From contig CM073326.1 in NCBI GenBank assembly GCA_037043015.1, forward strand, positions 6,483,845 to 6,547,844: 64,000 nt of DNA, written 5' to 3'. This DNA is from Bryum argenteum. Taxonomy: Eukaryota > Streptophyta > Bryopsida > Bryales > Bryaceae. Positions within the stretch are counted from its first letter, which is position 1, and each line of letters opens with the position of its first letter. The translations under genes and the position numbers were made by a program. Below are positions 35,001 through 45,489 of this stretch, one piece after another. The notes below the pieces were generated by a model. That model worked only from the letters and a program-made list of their open reading frames with translations. It did not search any database and had not been told where the DNA came from.

Positions 35001-35745
35001 CTGACTTAACAAACAGTTTAGACGAGAATAGACCTGCAAGTGCACTTGAAACGATATGCGCTCCTGGTCGACATCCTCATGAGATGCACCTCGACACTGC
35101 AATAGCGTCACCAATCACAAAAACAAGGTCATAAGACTTTACATGGTGGTATCGAAAACTGTCGACGTTTTTGAGCCAGGGAGCTCGAAAAGTATCGAGA
35201 TGAAGGATGCTGTCAGTATGATGTGCAACAGAAATGAGTTCATTGAAGGACCCACCACCCCAACCACAAACAAAGAAGCAAAGCTCTGTAATGCCCAGGT
35301 TTCTCAATACGATACAACTAAATAAACATTGACACAAGGTAACGAGATGAACCTTGGTAACGAGACGAACAACCATGCCAAAGAGCTTGCTGCTAACTGT
35401 AAGTATTGGCGACGATACTTTCGAGTCCAGCTGCCCACCACCTTCTTTGTGAATCTATACCAACATTTTGATCATTTTCAGCGTCAGTTGATAGTTTCTA
35501 CAGTGCTGAAACACAATCCAGATCAGTGCTGGATAGTGCGCCATGACGAGAAGTAAATTTAGGCACAGTGTAAGTATTTGTGGACGATAATATAGCAGTT
35601 GATGGAGTGATATTCTACTTGCTGAAGTAAGAAGCTATCAGTGAAGCTCTGAATTCGCTTGGCAAGGGACTTCTCCTTGCTATTCTCCCATTCTTCAGGA
35701 CCGTCCACCAATCCCAGTGCTGCAGCCTCGCCAAAAACAGAGATT
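32035..35745 (-). CDS. PAN2: PAN2 deadenylase, UCH-like plus exonuclease part (copy B, 5'-truncated)
   Basis: This is the same poly(A) nuclease subunit as copy A but with more of the gene. From the 5' side, exons encode [18 protein letters not shown] (about 35,700), then [20 protein letters not shown] with a WCAHCRAY motif (about 34,910-34,820). [20 protein letters not shown] follows (about 34,680). These belong to the UCH-like pseudo-hydrolase domain. The RNase exons follow as in copy A and end at TAA 32,037-32,035. One oddity: in the [15 protein letters not shown] exon an in-frame 18-bp deletion removes six residues (LGLAR region, about 33,878). The gene stops being recognisable at about 35,745, where the 3' tail of TND cassette 4 begins. 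WD40 exons are therefore missing from this locus as read. It may be a truncated gene. Confidence 0.78.
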
Positions 35746-36575
35746 CTTTTTTTGAAAAGATTTTGGATTCTTGCATGTTAAAAAAATACCAAAGGCATGT
35801 CTTACCCTCCTGAGTTTCAACCCTTAACCGAAAAAAAATCGACCATTTCTGGTTTCTGTAGAATGTAAACGGTTGCCACTCATGAAATAAGAATGTCTTT
35901 ATCAAAAAGGTTTCATATAGTGTAGTAAAGTTTCATATGCACTTTACGAAAATTCATTCAGATTCGTATGATATTGCGTAGAATTCTCCAAATACAAACA
36001 CAACCAGGTATCATCATGGGCAGATTGGAGGCCAGTCTAATAGTAATCAAATCTTCTCACATCCTGTTGAAACTTCTTACACAGTTTCCGAAAACTCTAA
36101 CTGGGAATTGACTTTCTATGAGGGATACAGGTGCAAGGAAATTTGCTTCCATTCAAGTCAAAAAATTATAAGAACTAAAATTCAAATTTCAGAGATAAGT
36201 GCTGGAAATTCTGCAGAATTGTTTATATTCTTTGGTGAATATTTATATACATAATAATGTCCGAACCTCTATTCTGCAAGACTAGATTCCAGTCTAATGA
36301 AAATGAGGTGTAGTGGACCTCAAATTCCAAAATAGGTGTACTTTTCTCTGAAATTTCACCCAAATCCATATCGGATGTCCTTGACCCCACTAAAGGTGTT
36401 ATAGACCTTTAATACTTTTTCATTTTTCTTATTGTAAAGCTACATTATTACAGCAGCTGAATATGATCCAGATCGATCAAGTCGATCAGGATCTCAGAAT
36501 TCTGTTCTGATTCTAGAAATGTGCTGTACATTCTGGTCAACTGTGTAACTATTTGTATAACTCCGCTTTACTAGC
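35745..36575 (-). repeat. 3' tail of TND cassette 4, abutting PAN2 copy B
   Basis: On the minus strand the tail follows the TND stop (AGAATTCTGAGATCC, CACTTATCTCTG, GTGGCAACCG, AAGACATGCCTTTGGTA). It ends in AAAAGAATCTCTG, directly followed by PAN2 coding sequence. This junction marks where PAN2 copy B is cut. Confidence 0.65.
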
Positions 36576-37166
36576 CTAGAATTCAAGGATCTCGCCTTCT
36601 TCAAGGTCGTTTCTCATGGCTTGTTCTTTAGCAGCCCTCAATCTGGCTTGCTCACAAATACTCACATGTGAAATGTGCCATTCTCGGGGCATTTCAAACT
36701 GTAGACTCTGAAGGGAATGTGCCAACTTCCGGACGATTTCATCTTCATGTTCTGAGAGCTTGTAAAGCAGTTTTGAGATTCCCCGCATACAAAACTCGTG
36801 GGTACAAAGAATTAAGTTCCTCCCTTGAGCAACTCCATGGTTGCGGAGATGTTGGAGTACTCGTAATCCTTTCCGCAAGATGGGAGTCATAAGATAATTA
36901 CTTTGGGCCTCCTCAAGCATGTTCATTAGAATGTGGAAATTAGTTGTTTCCCCTTTTGCCATGAAAACTTGATGGAGAATGTCGCTCTCTTGAGTGTCGA
37001 GAATGGCTTGCAAGAGGATGGAGAGGCTCCGAATGCTACTTGACTTGAGAGCGGCAGCAAAGAGCTTAAGAAATTTTTGGGGTGTTTTGGGATCTGAATC
37101 CAAGCCCTTGTTTCGGGTCAAAATAGCCTCAAGATCCATGATAGCCATGATACTAGATGGAATCAC
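36576..37166 (-). CDS. Small TFIIS N-terminal-like domain protein, TND gene 4 (intact)
   Basis: This is an intact 196-codon member of the family described at 14,139. The conserved start is probably MAIMDLEAIL (residue 7). The same blocks are present: LSILLQAILDTQESDILHQV, HILMNMLEEAQSNYL, GLRVLQHLRNHGVAQG, then FCMRGISKLLYKLSEHEDE, IVRKLAHSLQSL and EEGEILEF. One change stands out: Ser-Glu replaces Ser-Lys before HEDE, where TFIIS-type domains usually have a Lys. Its promoter side (37,167-37,490) has GTTAACTGAGCG-type units and GTTACTTTT units. A PAN2 pseudogene lies just upstream on the same strand, so the PAN2-TND order is repeated here. Function unknown. Confidence 0.6.
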   Translation of the reverse strand: MIPSSIMAIMDLEAILTRNKGLDSDPKTPQKFLKLFAAALKSSSIRSLSILLQAILDTQESDILHQVFMAKGETTNFHILMNMLEEAQSNYLMTPILRKGLRVLQHLRNHGVAQGRNLILCTHEFCMRGISKLLYKLSEHEDEIVRKLAHSLQSLQFEMPREWHISHVSICEQARLRAAKEQAMRNDLEEGEILEF

Positions 37167-37490
37167 ACGGTTGGATTTATCAGAACAGGAAAAGTGTGAT
37201 AGGAAAGTTCAAAGAGCGGTAGAATCGTATAAGCGGGGAATGAGAGTAGGAAATGGAGAAGGGCATGAGTGAAGAACATAATGGGGGTAGAGCTGCATAT
37301 ATATGCTTTCATTTCTAAGAAAATTATTAAGAAGGCTTTTACTTTCATTATTAACGATCACTTAACGCTCAGTTAACGATCAGTTAACGCTCAGTTAACG
37401 AAATCCCGTTACTTTGTTTGACTTTTCTGCGATTCTTGTTACTTTTCTGATATCTGTCCGATTGCGTTACTTTTTTGCGACTCCATTTTA
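37167..37490 (-). repeat. 5' region of TND cassette 4
   Basis: On the gene strand, TATATATGC-like promoter sequence lies at about 37,300. GTTAACTGAGCG/GTTAAGTGATCG units lie at 37,350-37,400, then AAAGTAAC units with CGCAAAAAAGTAACGCAATC (about 37,400-37,480). A sharp junction to PAN2 intron sequence lies at about 37,495. Confidence 0.6.
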
Positions 37491-37496
37491 TGATAT

Positions 37497-38919
37497 AGAA
37501 AAGCTACTGAACATAATTTCATGGGAACAACTTCCAAAAGGTATTCAATGAAAGAGCGAAGCGGACCGTGCAGGCATCCTCAAAGCTGTCGTGCGTTTCA
37601 TTTTGTATATTCGTCTGCGAAATCAGTAGTAAGTGTCAATGACCATGGACAGGCAGCAAGTACCTAAGCGGCAGAATCCTGAATGCAAACTATGGGGCAT
37701 AAAATCTAAATTCAAAGCTGCTGCCGGAAGTAACTACACACCGAACGAGGATGACCGAGAGCACTTACATTGAGCAGGTAAGAAGCCAGGAACCGTAATG
37801 ACAGCATACGCTGCCGTTTTATTTGTAAGCAGCCGGTCATAGTCCTCAACGCTTGCATTAGCCCAAGGTAAACGAGATTTCATGCTTTTGCATAAATCAT
37901 TGGTCGTGGTGTACGTAACCAACCAGATAACGTAATTTGAGATAAGTCTTCTTCAGGGTTGTAACAGGATGCTTAGATGTCGCTGGATCCTGTCCACAAC
38001 ATGAATAGTTATTATACTAAATAATCCTGTCCAGTTGTCCGCTACTCAAATGAGAAGATGCCTCGTCAGTGTTATAAATGTCTTACCAGATCACCGGGCG
38101 AGACTCATGAGTAGCGTGTCAAGTAATCATATACTGGCTCAACCTGCACGGAGATCGACGTCCAATCAGCCATGACCTGCATAAGATGTATATTAACGCT
38201 GGAAACCGGACCTTACGAAAGGGGTAGAATGATATGTGAAGAGCTTCAGATAGGTCGCCAATATCTCATATACATGCAGGAAAATAATTCAGCATCGAGT
38301 AGCTCATATACCGCACGAATATAGTCGTCAATACAGCAAACTCCAGCATGTAAACCCTCACCACGAACCTGCATGAAGCAAGAATCCTCTCTCAATCAAA
38401 AGACAATCTTCTAGTTGTTTTCTCAAGGGTGATTGATGAAATTGAAAGAAATAAATAATGGCAGCACATACCACACTGACACGAGCAAGACCAAGCCGTG
38501 CTGGACGTATGATATACTCTGCACCATCTTCACGGGTTCCCTGTCAAAGCAGCACGCGAATGTTGAACTCAGCATCAATATGATTCAAGCACGAATTGAG
38601 ATTCTTCCACCATGGTAGCCATACCTTCTCTGCAGGCGAAAGAGCCACAAACTCTGCATCTAGGCCCAGTAGCATTCTCTGTAACATAAAATCAGGAAGT
38701 TCAGTTTCAGGTGACAGGGGAGTGAGAAAGAGGAATGAAGGGACAAATATTGTGCCAACTCTCATCTACAAGTACTCTATCCTCCATCCTATATGTGAGA
38801 GCAGAACCTACAAAACCCTGCTCCGAACGTACTCTAACATCTGCTCAAGTTACAACAAAGAGAGAATGGTGATCATCACACGAAGATCCTTGTTTGATGT
38901 TATTTACTATGCAACAAAA
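37497..38919 (-). pseudogene. PAN2: PAN2 exonuclease fragment (copy C, rearranged)
   Basis: PAN2 exons equivalent to copy A 103-1,543 are present in part. The exon with [13 protein letters not shown] and part of the following IDTVELFHL exon are deleted (junction at about 37,820). The last two exons are also absent, because the copy ends at 37,497 in the intron after [10 protein letters not shown]. The six residues missing from copy B are present here. At about 38,919 similarity to copy B stops abruptly and unrelated sequence begins. With an exonuclease-core exon and the C-terminus gone, it cannot encode an active nuclease. Confidence 0.8.
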
Positions 38920-39560
38920 AACTGTGTGGAGCTTGCAAGAGCATATCTTACAGGTAAAGGAACCTCTGTGGTCATGTCGAACGGAAGAAACGTCGTGTAC
39001 GGCTTGGGGACTGGAGGTGAATCTTGAGGTGATCTAGTCTCCATAATGAGGCGCTTGAAAGTGTCATCGGAGATGGGTGATGCCTGACTCCTCTCCTATC
39101 CATAAGAGAACAACATCAAAGTCAGAAACAGTTTGATTGACAAAAGTTCCTGAAGGAAACTGACGATCATTACATCTGATATAATCAGCCTCGTGAAGAA
39201 TTCACGAGAATCAGACTGCGCTCAAATATGTAACACTTATATGGATCATTTTTAGGATTTAGTACGCTTCGACTAAATGCATCAAGTCCAGAGCAGATGT
39301 GAAAGTGTAAACCTGAGATCCTGCAGGTACAGGTTGAATGGTGAGTTGGCTAATAGGTACACCCTCGGGCTCAGGAATACGGTCGTCGGCAACGGAAGCC
39401 TCTACACGAGAGTAATACAACAGGCACGGCACCTTCTGCTTGCACAATACCGCATCTGATGCAGTAGTAGGAGCAATGCAGAAGACGTTAAAGAGAACCC
39501 AGTCTGATGTACGTCGTCGGAGCTCCTCTCAAGTTTACAGGTGCAGTTTCGAGCTGCAAT
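38920..39560 (-). other. Unassigned exon-like segments upstream of PAN2 copy C
   Basis: Two open stretches on the minus strand look like exons with plausible splice sites. One is at about 39,440-39,315 (containing LLYYSRVEASVADDRIPEPE and ISQLTIQPVPAGSQ, donor GTTTAC). The other is at about 39,085-38,955 (SPISDDTFKRLIMETRSPQD, then PKPYTTFLPFDMTTEVPLP). They could be linker exons of PAN2 joined by an internal deletion, or part of another gene. I do not recognise the protein. Confidence 0.35.
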
Positions 39561-40719
39561 TTGCTAGAGGTTGTAGAAGTAAAAGAGTCAAGTGAAACAA
39601 GCTCAAATTTAACCAAAAGTATAGTAATATTTTCATGCATTTTCAATCCGCTCAATATCAATGAGCTCGCACAAACATTATTTTCAATTTCACAAGAAAA
39701 GTAAGATTCTTTTATTCAAAAGATTTTGGATTCTTACAAATCAGAGAAAAACCAAAGGCATGTCTTATCCTCTCGGCTTTTACAACCAAACAACCATTTT
39801 TGGTGGATTCTTGAATTTAAAGGGTTGCCACCCGTAAAAGAAGAATGTTAATTCGAAAAGGTTTTACTCTAGAGTAGAAATGGTGAGTAAAGTTTCATAT
39901 GCAATTTCCAAAAATTCATTTGGGTTTGTACGGTATTACTTTTTTCTAAGTCTTCAAATACAAACACACCAAGGTAATTTCATGGACACCTTGGAGGCCA
40001 TTCTAATAGTAAACAAAATTTTACACATCTTGTTGAAATGTCTTCGAAAATTCTAAGAGGTAAGTGATTTCTTACGAGGGTTCGTAACATTCCCGGTGCA
40101 ATGTAATCCACTTTCATTCACGTCACAAAAGAAAAGAGACAAAAATAGAACTTCAGAGATAAGCAGTGGAAATTCTGAGGGGAAAAACTCTTTGTTATGA
40201 ATATTCAACATACATAAGGATGTCATAACCTCTATTTTATAAGGCTGGACTCCTGTCTAATGAAATACTACACTAAATTTGATAATTAGTGTTAGATTAT
40301 TATAAGATTTGAAAATGCTATAAGTTTTTACTTTTGTTTAAAAAAATTTACAAAGGGCATTGATTCTGATACTATATAAGGACCCCCATCTTGGCTAATA
40401 TAGTGGGTAAAATTATTGAACAACAGTAAAAACTTATAACATGTTTATGTAAATTAGTGTATCTAACACTAATTATCAAATTTAGTGTAGTGTAATGGAC
40501 CTGAAATCCCAAACTAAGTGTATTTCACCCAGACTCCAATACAAGTGTTATAACCTTTACTTTGATTTATTTCATTTGTAAATATTGTTGCATGATTACA
40601 GTAGCTGAATATTATCCATGTTGATTCAGTTGGATCTCAGACTTCTGTTCTGATTCTAGAACTGTGCTGTACATTATGGTCAATTCTATGACTACAGTTT
40701 GTATAAACCCTTAAGGAGC
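39560..40719 (-). repeat. 3' tail of TND cassette 5, interrupted by a MITE
   Basis: The full-length version of the conserved tail lies on the minus strand, from the TND stop (40,720) to about GAGCTTGTTTCACTTGACTC (39,587). The foldback MITE at 40,271-40,487 is inserted in it. Confidence 0.65.
40271..40487. repeat. Foldback MITE, CACTAAATTT...AAATTTAGTG (copy 3), TA duplication
   Basis: The element is 217 bp and nearly identical to 7,872-8,087, including GGACCCCCATCTTGGC. It is flanked by TA on both sides (40,269-40,270 and 40,488-40,489) and sits inside the tail of TND cassette 5. Confidence 0.85.
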
Positions 40720-41346
40720 CTAGAATTCTAGGATTTCGCCTTCTTCAAGGTCGTCTCTCATGGCTTGTTCTCGTGCAGCCCTCAATTTGGCTTGTTCTCG
40801 TGGAGCCCTCCATTTGGCTTGTTCTCGTGCAGCCCTCCATTTGGCTTGCTCACAAATCCTCACATGTGAAATGTGCCATTTTCGGGGCATTTCAAACTGT
40901 AAGCTTTGAAGGGAATGTGCCAACTTCCGGACAATTCCATCTTCATGTTTTGAGAGCTTGTAAAGAAGCTTTGAGATTCCCCGCATACAAAACTTGTGGG
41001 TACAAAGAATTAAGTTCCTCCCTTGAGCAACTCCATGGTTGCGGAGATGTTGGAGTACTCGTAATCCTTTCCGCAAGATGGGTGTCATGAGATTATTATT
41101 TTGAGCCTCCTCAAGCATGTTGATGAGGATGTGGAAATTAGTTGTTTCCCCTTTTGCCATGAAAACTTGATGGAGAATGCCGCTCTCTTGAGTGTCGAGA
41201 ATAGCTTGCAAGAGGATGGAGAGGTCACGAATGTTGCTCGACTTAAGAGCAGTAGCAAATAGCTTAAGAAATTTTTTGGGTGTTTTAGGATGTGAATCCA
41301 ATCCCATTTTTCCTGTCAAAATGGCCTCAAGATCCTTGATAGCCAT
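40720..41346 (-). CDS. Small TFIIS N-terminal-like domain protein, TND gene 5 (intact, C-terminal repeat expansion)
   Basis: This 208-codon member of the family starts MAIKDLEAILTGKMG. The core is as in the other intact copies (GLRVLQHLRNHGVAQG, FCMRGISKLLYKLSKHEDG, IVRKLAHSLQSL). The difference is near the C-terminus. A nine-residue unit, EQAKWRAAR, occurs three times in tandem (variants KWRAPR, KLRAAR) where other copies have it once, from 27-bp DNA repeats at about 40,765-40,850. This adds 18 residues to a charged, probably helical tail. The upstream region has the most extreme cassette repeat, the decamer array at 41,584-42,090. The frame is fully open, so the protein could be made. Confidence 0.6.
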   Translation of the reverse strand: MAIKDLEAILTGKMGLDSHPKTPKKFLKLFATALKSSNIRDLSILLQAILDTQESGILHQVFMAKGETTNFHILINMLEEAQNNNLMTPILRKGLRVLQHLRNHGVAQGRNLILCTHKFCMRGISKLLYKLSKHEDGIVRKLAHSLQSLQFEMPRKWHISHVRICEQAKWRAAREQAKWRAPREQAKLRAAREQAMRDDLEEGEILEF

Positions 41347-41583
41347 GATACTGTAGATGGAATGGGAGGGGTGGGTATATTACTCCAGGCAAAGGCCGGT
41401 AGTTCAAAGGGAGGTGGGGGGGAATGAAGGAGGCGGTGAGAGAGGAAGAAATGGAAAATGCAATGAGTAAAGGTCAAATGGGGGGTAATGCTTCTTATAT
41501 CCTTTCTCTCATGCGCTTTTACATTATTATTATTATTATTATTAATCTAGTTAACAAGTTTTTACGTTCCTGTTACTATTTTG

Positions 41584-42090
41584 GGCAGTTTTGCTTACTT
41601 TTGCTTACTTTTGCTTACTTTTGGTTACACCGGGTTACTTTTGGTTAATGTTGGTTACTTTTGGTTACTTTTGGTTACTTTTGGTTACTTTTGGTTACTT
41701 TTGGTTACTTTTGGTTACTTTTGGTTACTTTTGGTTACTTTTGGTTACTTTTGGTTACTTTTGGTTACTTTTGGTTACTTTTGGTTACTTTTGGTTACTT
41801 TTGGTTACTTTTGGTTACTTTTGGTTACTTTTGGTTACTTTTGGTTACTTTTGGTTACTTTTGGTTACTTTTGGTTACTTTTGGTTACTTTTGGTTACTT
41901 TTGGTTACTTTTGGTTACTTTTGGTTACTTTTGGTTACTTTTGGTTACTTTTGGTTACTTTTGGTTACTTTTGGTCACTTTTGGTTACTTTTGGTTACTT
42001 TTGGTTACTTTTGGTTACTTTTGGTTACTTTTGGTTACTTTTGGTTACTTTTGGTTACTTCGGGTTACTTTTGGTTACTTTTGGTTACTT
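41584..42090 (+). repeat. Decamer minisatellite (TTTTGGTTAC)n, about 50 units
   Basis: Units of GGTTACTTTT are almost perfectly repeated. Rare variants are GCTTACTTTT at the left edge, one GGTCACTTTT near 41,975 and one CGGGTTACTT at 42,060. The 10-bp period leaves three frames open, producing false Val-Thr-Phe-Gly-Tyr repeat ORFs. It lies 5' of TND gene 5, in the position of the degenerate AAAAGTAAC arrays of the other copies, and appears to be a homogenised expansion of that motif. Confidence 0.95.
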
Positions 42091-42239
42091 AACGTAACGC
42101 CGCAAATGTTACGATTACTTGGATGTCACCGGAGGGCTTACAATGCATGATTTTCAACATGTGGACCTTGTGGCGGGACCCACGGTCATTGGGCAGCAGC
42201 CACCCCAATCAATTCTGGTACATTGAGGAAAATTTCTTA

Positions 42240-43430
42240 GAGTTTAACCTTTAAAAGGTCCTTTCACCCCAACACTGGTTTTGAGGGTTTTTGCAAGATC
42301 ATAATTTAGTCAATTAATACAAATGAAGAAGAATCAACAGTTCAAATTTGGCATGCAAGTAGCATGTCGAGTTATCTCTAAGATCCTACAATTGGCTTTT
42401 CTAAATAATGCTTAGGTTGAATTTCTTTTTGATTCTGAAGTAGTAGGAGGTCATTTTTTGTAATTTAGGCAAGTTTGGACCAATGATTTCTAGGAGTTAA
42501 ACCAATTTGAATCACTACTTTTGTATACATCTTGGATTTCTTATGGATTGTGGTTAATGGAAGATGTAGGGGCACCAAAAACCCATCAGTCAAAAATGTA
42601 CACACTGAGTACATTGAAAATTGAATGGGAAAGTGGGAATGTACATCCTCTTTTCATGGAGCTAGTGTACAGTCTCTAACGGATTTCGATCACTCTACTT
42701 TAATTGCTATCGCTTTACCAAGATTTGTGAGACGTAAACAATAAAGGTGGAAATTTTAACTTCTCTTGCCAAACAACATTCAAATTTCCAAAGAGCTTCT
42801 CTACTTGACATGGTGAAATTCCACAATATTTACCCCTTTAGCAACATAAAGCCTAAAATGGGACGATTTGCGTAAAAAAACCGAAAACAATAGTATTTTT
42901 TCAAAATCTAGAACTATAGCTGAATATATTTGAAAATCTATGCTGTCGAATTTGATGACTTAGAAGGTAGAGTAATTGGATGGTTCTGAATAAGATCCTT
43001 GTTGGATTTCTCTTAATTGACCTTCAAAAAAATCTATACAACGATTTCATTGAAGAGTATTTGGCTTGATGAGCTAATTTGAGTGTGATGTTAGGTTCAT
43101 TTGAAACTCGGGGTCCTGCCATAGGATTTCTTTCTAGAAGGCATCTTCAATAGATGTAGACTTCATAGACATTGTTGTAGATGACAAGGACCAAAACTTG
43201 ACTCATTGGACCTCATAGATTGGGAGATCAGAAAGTATTTATGAGCAAATCAAGCTACAAGATACCATCATTTTTCACTTTGAAGTGAAAATACTACCAA
43301 CATGACACTTGTAAATAAATAAAGAAATCACCAATTAAAATGTCTTCATTTTCAACTCAAACACACTCTTGTACCAAAAAAGTTCATCCAAAAGATATCT
43401 TGGCTCAAATAGTAGCCTTGCAATCATGAA
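42240..43430. repeat. Arm of inverted segmental duplication (partner 11,640-13,090)
   Basis: This is the reverse complement of 11,640-13,090 including the TTAA element. Examples are AAGATGTAGGGGCACCAAA at 42,561, against GGTGCCCCTACATCTTC at 12,629, and GACAAGGACCAAAACTTGAC at 43,182, inverse at about 12,020. It is non-coding. Confidence 0.7.
42244..42500. mobile_element. TTAA-flanked piggyBac-type element (257 bp)
   Basis: The left end is TTAACCTTTAAAAGGTCC and the right end is TTTCTAGGAGTTAA. The interior (TCAACAGTTCAAATTTGGCA, AAGATCCTACAATTGGC) matches the short family and is the inverse partner of 12,704-13,085. The ends are more diverged than in other copies. Confidence 0.65.
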
Positions 43431-43489
43431 AACTGCTAAAACTCTTGTTCATGGTTCATGGTGATATGTCATTCTCCCTTCAAACTCTT

Positions 43490-43700
43490 GTTCATGATTC
43501 CCATCTTTCGTTCCCAGTTCCCTATTACCAAATTTCCCTTATTGGTTTCCATCATTTGTTCCCGGTTCCCATTATTCATTCCTAGTTCCCATCACTCATT
43601 CCTAGTTCTCAATATTTGTTCTTAGTTCCCATCCTCCATTCTCAGCTCCTATCCTTTGTTCCCCGTTCCAGTATCCCCTCCGATGTTCCCTTCATCCCCC
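43490..43700 (+). repeat. Degenerate TTCCCATCATTTGTTCCCAG-type tandem tract
   Basis: About ten irregular 20-21-bp units of the type GTTCCCATCACTCATTCCTA are present. The short ORF at 43,616-43,864 runs through it and is not a gene. Confidence 0.65.
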
Positions 43701-43768
43701 CTTCACTTCTTCTTTGCTCCCATTTTCATGTTGCATATTCCTTGTCCCTAAGCCTCCTTGTTATATTC

Positions 43769-44149
43769 TTAACCCTTAAACGCCCAAGCAAGCCCGAGGG
43801 GCTTGATTCCAACGGAATCTCCTCCATAGCTCTCATTGTACTCAACTTTTCACTTATATTTTGATGTCAAAATGGTCACCTTCTTGTGATGCATTCAAAA
43901 TGTGAAATTATACAGTTCAAATCACAATTTGTATGAGTGATTTTGTACTTTGAAAGGATTGTGGTAGGTAGGTTGGAGTGGTACATAACCTTGTAATAAC
44001 CTTGTAGGAGGTTGCAAGCTCATCATTGATTGGTTCATTCATGATGCCCAAGTTCAAAAAGTGCACTATTCATGATGCCCAAGTCCAAAAGATGTTGTGA
44101 TCCAATTTTGGGCTGCCCATTTAAGACCCCATGGGCGTTTAAGGGTTAA
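43769..44149. mobile_element. TTAA-flanked element (381 bp), perfect 19-bp ends
   Basis: Ends are TTAACCCTTAAACGCCCA and TGGGCGTTTAAGGGTTAA. It is a distinct subfamily (CCCTTAAACG rather than CCCCTAAA). A direct repeat, TTCATGATGCCCAAGT, lies inside at about 44,037 and 44,070. Confidence 0.8.
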
Positions 44150-44523
44150 GATCTAATAAACTCTTCAAACTCTTTAGAACTCTTCATACCATGTATACAT
44201 GACTACCGACAGCCGCCCCACCATCGGCAAGGATCGCCAAGTACAGACAGACAAAACCCTAATCGTGTTCTTTTAAATATAGAGATGGGTCTAATACTTT
44301 CATTACACAAACAAGACTTGATTTGGACCCAACCCAAGTGATTTCGTCAAAAACAAACTTTAATTGAAGAAGATATGTCTCTTCAAAGTTTTTACCCTTC
44401 ATCCAAAATTTATCAAAACGACCGTAGGGACGTTTAGGGGTTAATAACTCCTTTGAAATGGTGTGGATTCAAAAGAGTGTCAAAACTAACAATCCTCATT
44501 GCATATACCCATTCCCGGGGTGC
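44150..44523. other. Gene-free interval with a lone TTAA-element end
   Basis: GGGACGTTTAGGGGTTAA at 44,427-44,444 looks like a right terminus. No matching left end is visible nearby. The rest shows no coding signal. Confidence 0.45.
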
Positions 44524-45454
44524 TTAACCCCTAAAAATCCAGAAAAACCAATTCGGTTTTTTGAGATTTCGGGCAGCTCATTTTAAGCAATTAAATTGAT
44601 ATTTTTGCCTAAGATTTTTATTGGGTGCTCCCCATACTGTAATGTGCATGTGGTAAAATTTGCAAAGCCAAATTTTAATTTTATAACCTTCATCTAGAAA
44701 TTTTAGGTTTCAAGTCCAGAACGGGCAGTTTAAAATAAATTTTTTTTAAGTATTTTTTTTTGGAAATATGTTCATTACCAAATTACTATTCAGATTCCAA
44801 AGTGTCCGAAGTCAAAAAGTTTACCAATTTTACAAGGGCAGCCTCCAAAACTTTCAAAAACAATCTTCACAATTTCTAGTAATTTTACAACTTTTTCTTT
44901 CAAAAATTGCCAAAATTTGAGATTTTGGATTTTTTCAAGATTTTTTTTTCTGAAATTCACATACTCATAAATGCACCTAATCACCGTCCAGATTTTTCTC
45001 AAACTAAATATATCATATGTGGTGCTTGTTTTACTATATTGTTGTTTTTAGACCTTTCTTAAAATAATTTACATTAAGGTCAAAAAGTGGAATTGGTTCC
45101 TAAAATTTTGCATGAGCGTACCCAACTTGATTACCTACATGAAAAAAAATGAGGGAAAAATGTTGGAGTAACAATCATCAAGTTGCCCTTGGCACCATTT
45201 AGACAATGCCTCTCACGCAGCGGCAAAAAAAATGTGTAGGACAAACTTTGATTGTTATGATCTCACAAATGACAAACATCCAACGGTTGAAATTTTGACC
45301 AGTCTTTTGTATACAAGTTATATACAAGATCTTACGGTTCAAAGTCTAAAACCAAAAAATAAAGTTTCTCCATTTCTCCATTTCCCAACGAAGGTGAAAC
45401 ATGGCAGTTTTTGGTTTTGGAGGTCAAGGAAACGCTTGGATTTTTAGGGGTTAA
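44524..45454. mobile_element. piggyBac-type non-autonomous element, 931 bp
   Basis: This is the second copy of the element at 6,764-7,701, in the same orientation and nearly colinear. It has TTAACCCCTAAAAATCCAG on the left and TTGGATTTTTAGGGGTTAA on the right. The flanking DNA differs from the first copy, so the two are separate insertions. Confidence 0.82.
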
Positions 45455-45489
45455 TTAAACTACCACTCTTCTCTAACTACATTTAGCCA

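Noticed and set aside
41584..42090. CRISPR-like array
   Set aside because: Ten-base units without spacers in a eukaryotic context form a minisatellite.
41581..42150. Three overlapping ORFs of Val-Thr-Phe-Gly-Tyr-Phe-Trp-Leu repeats
   Set aside because: They are translations of the 10-bp minisatellite; the same peptide appears in all three plus frames.
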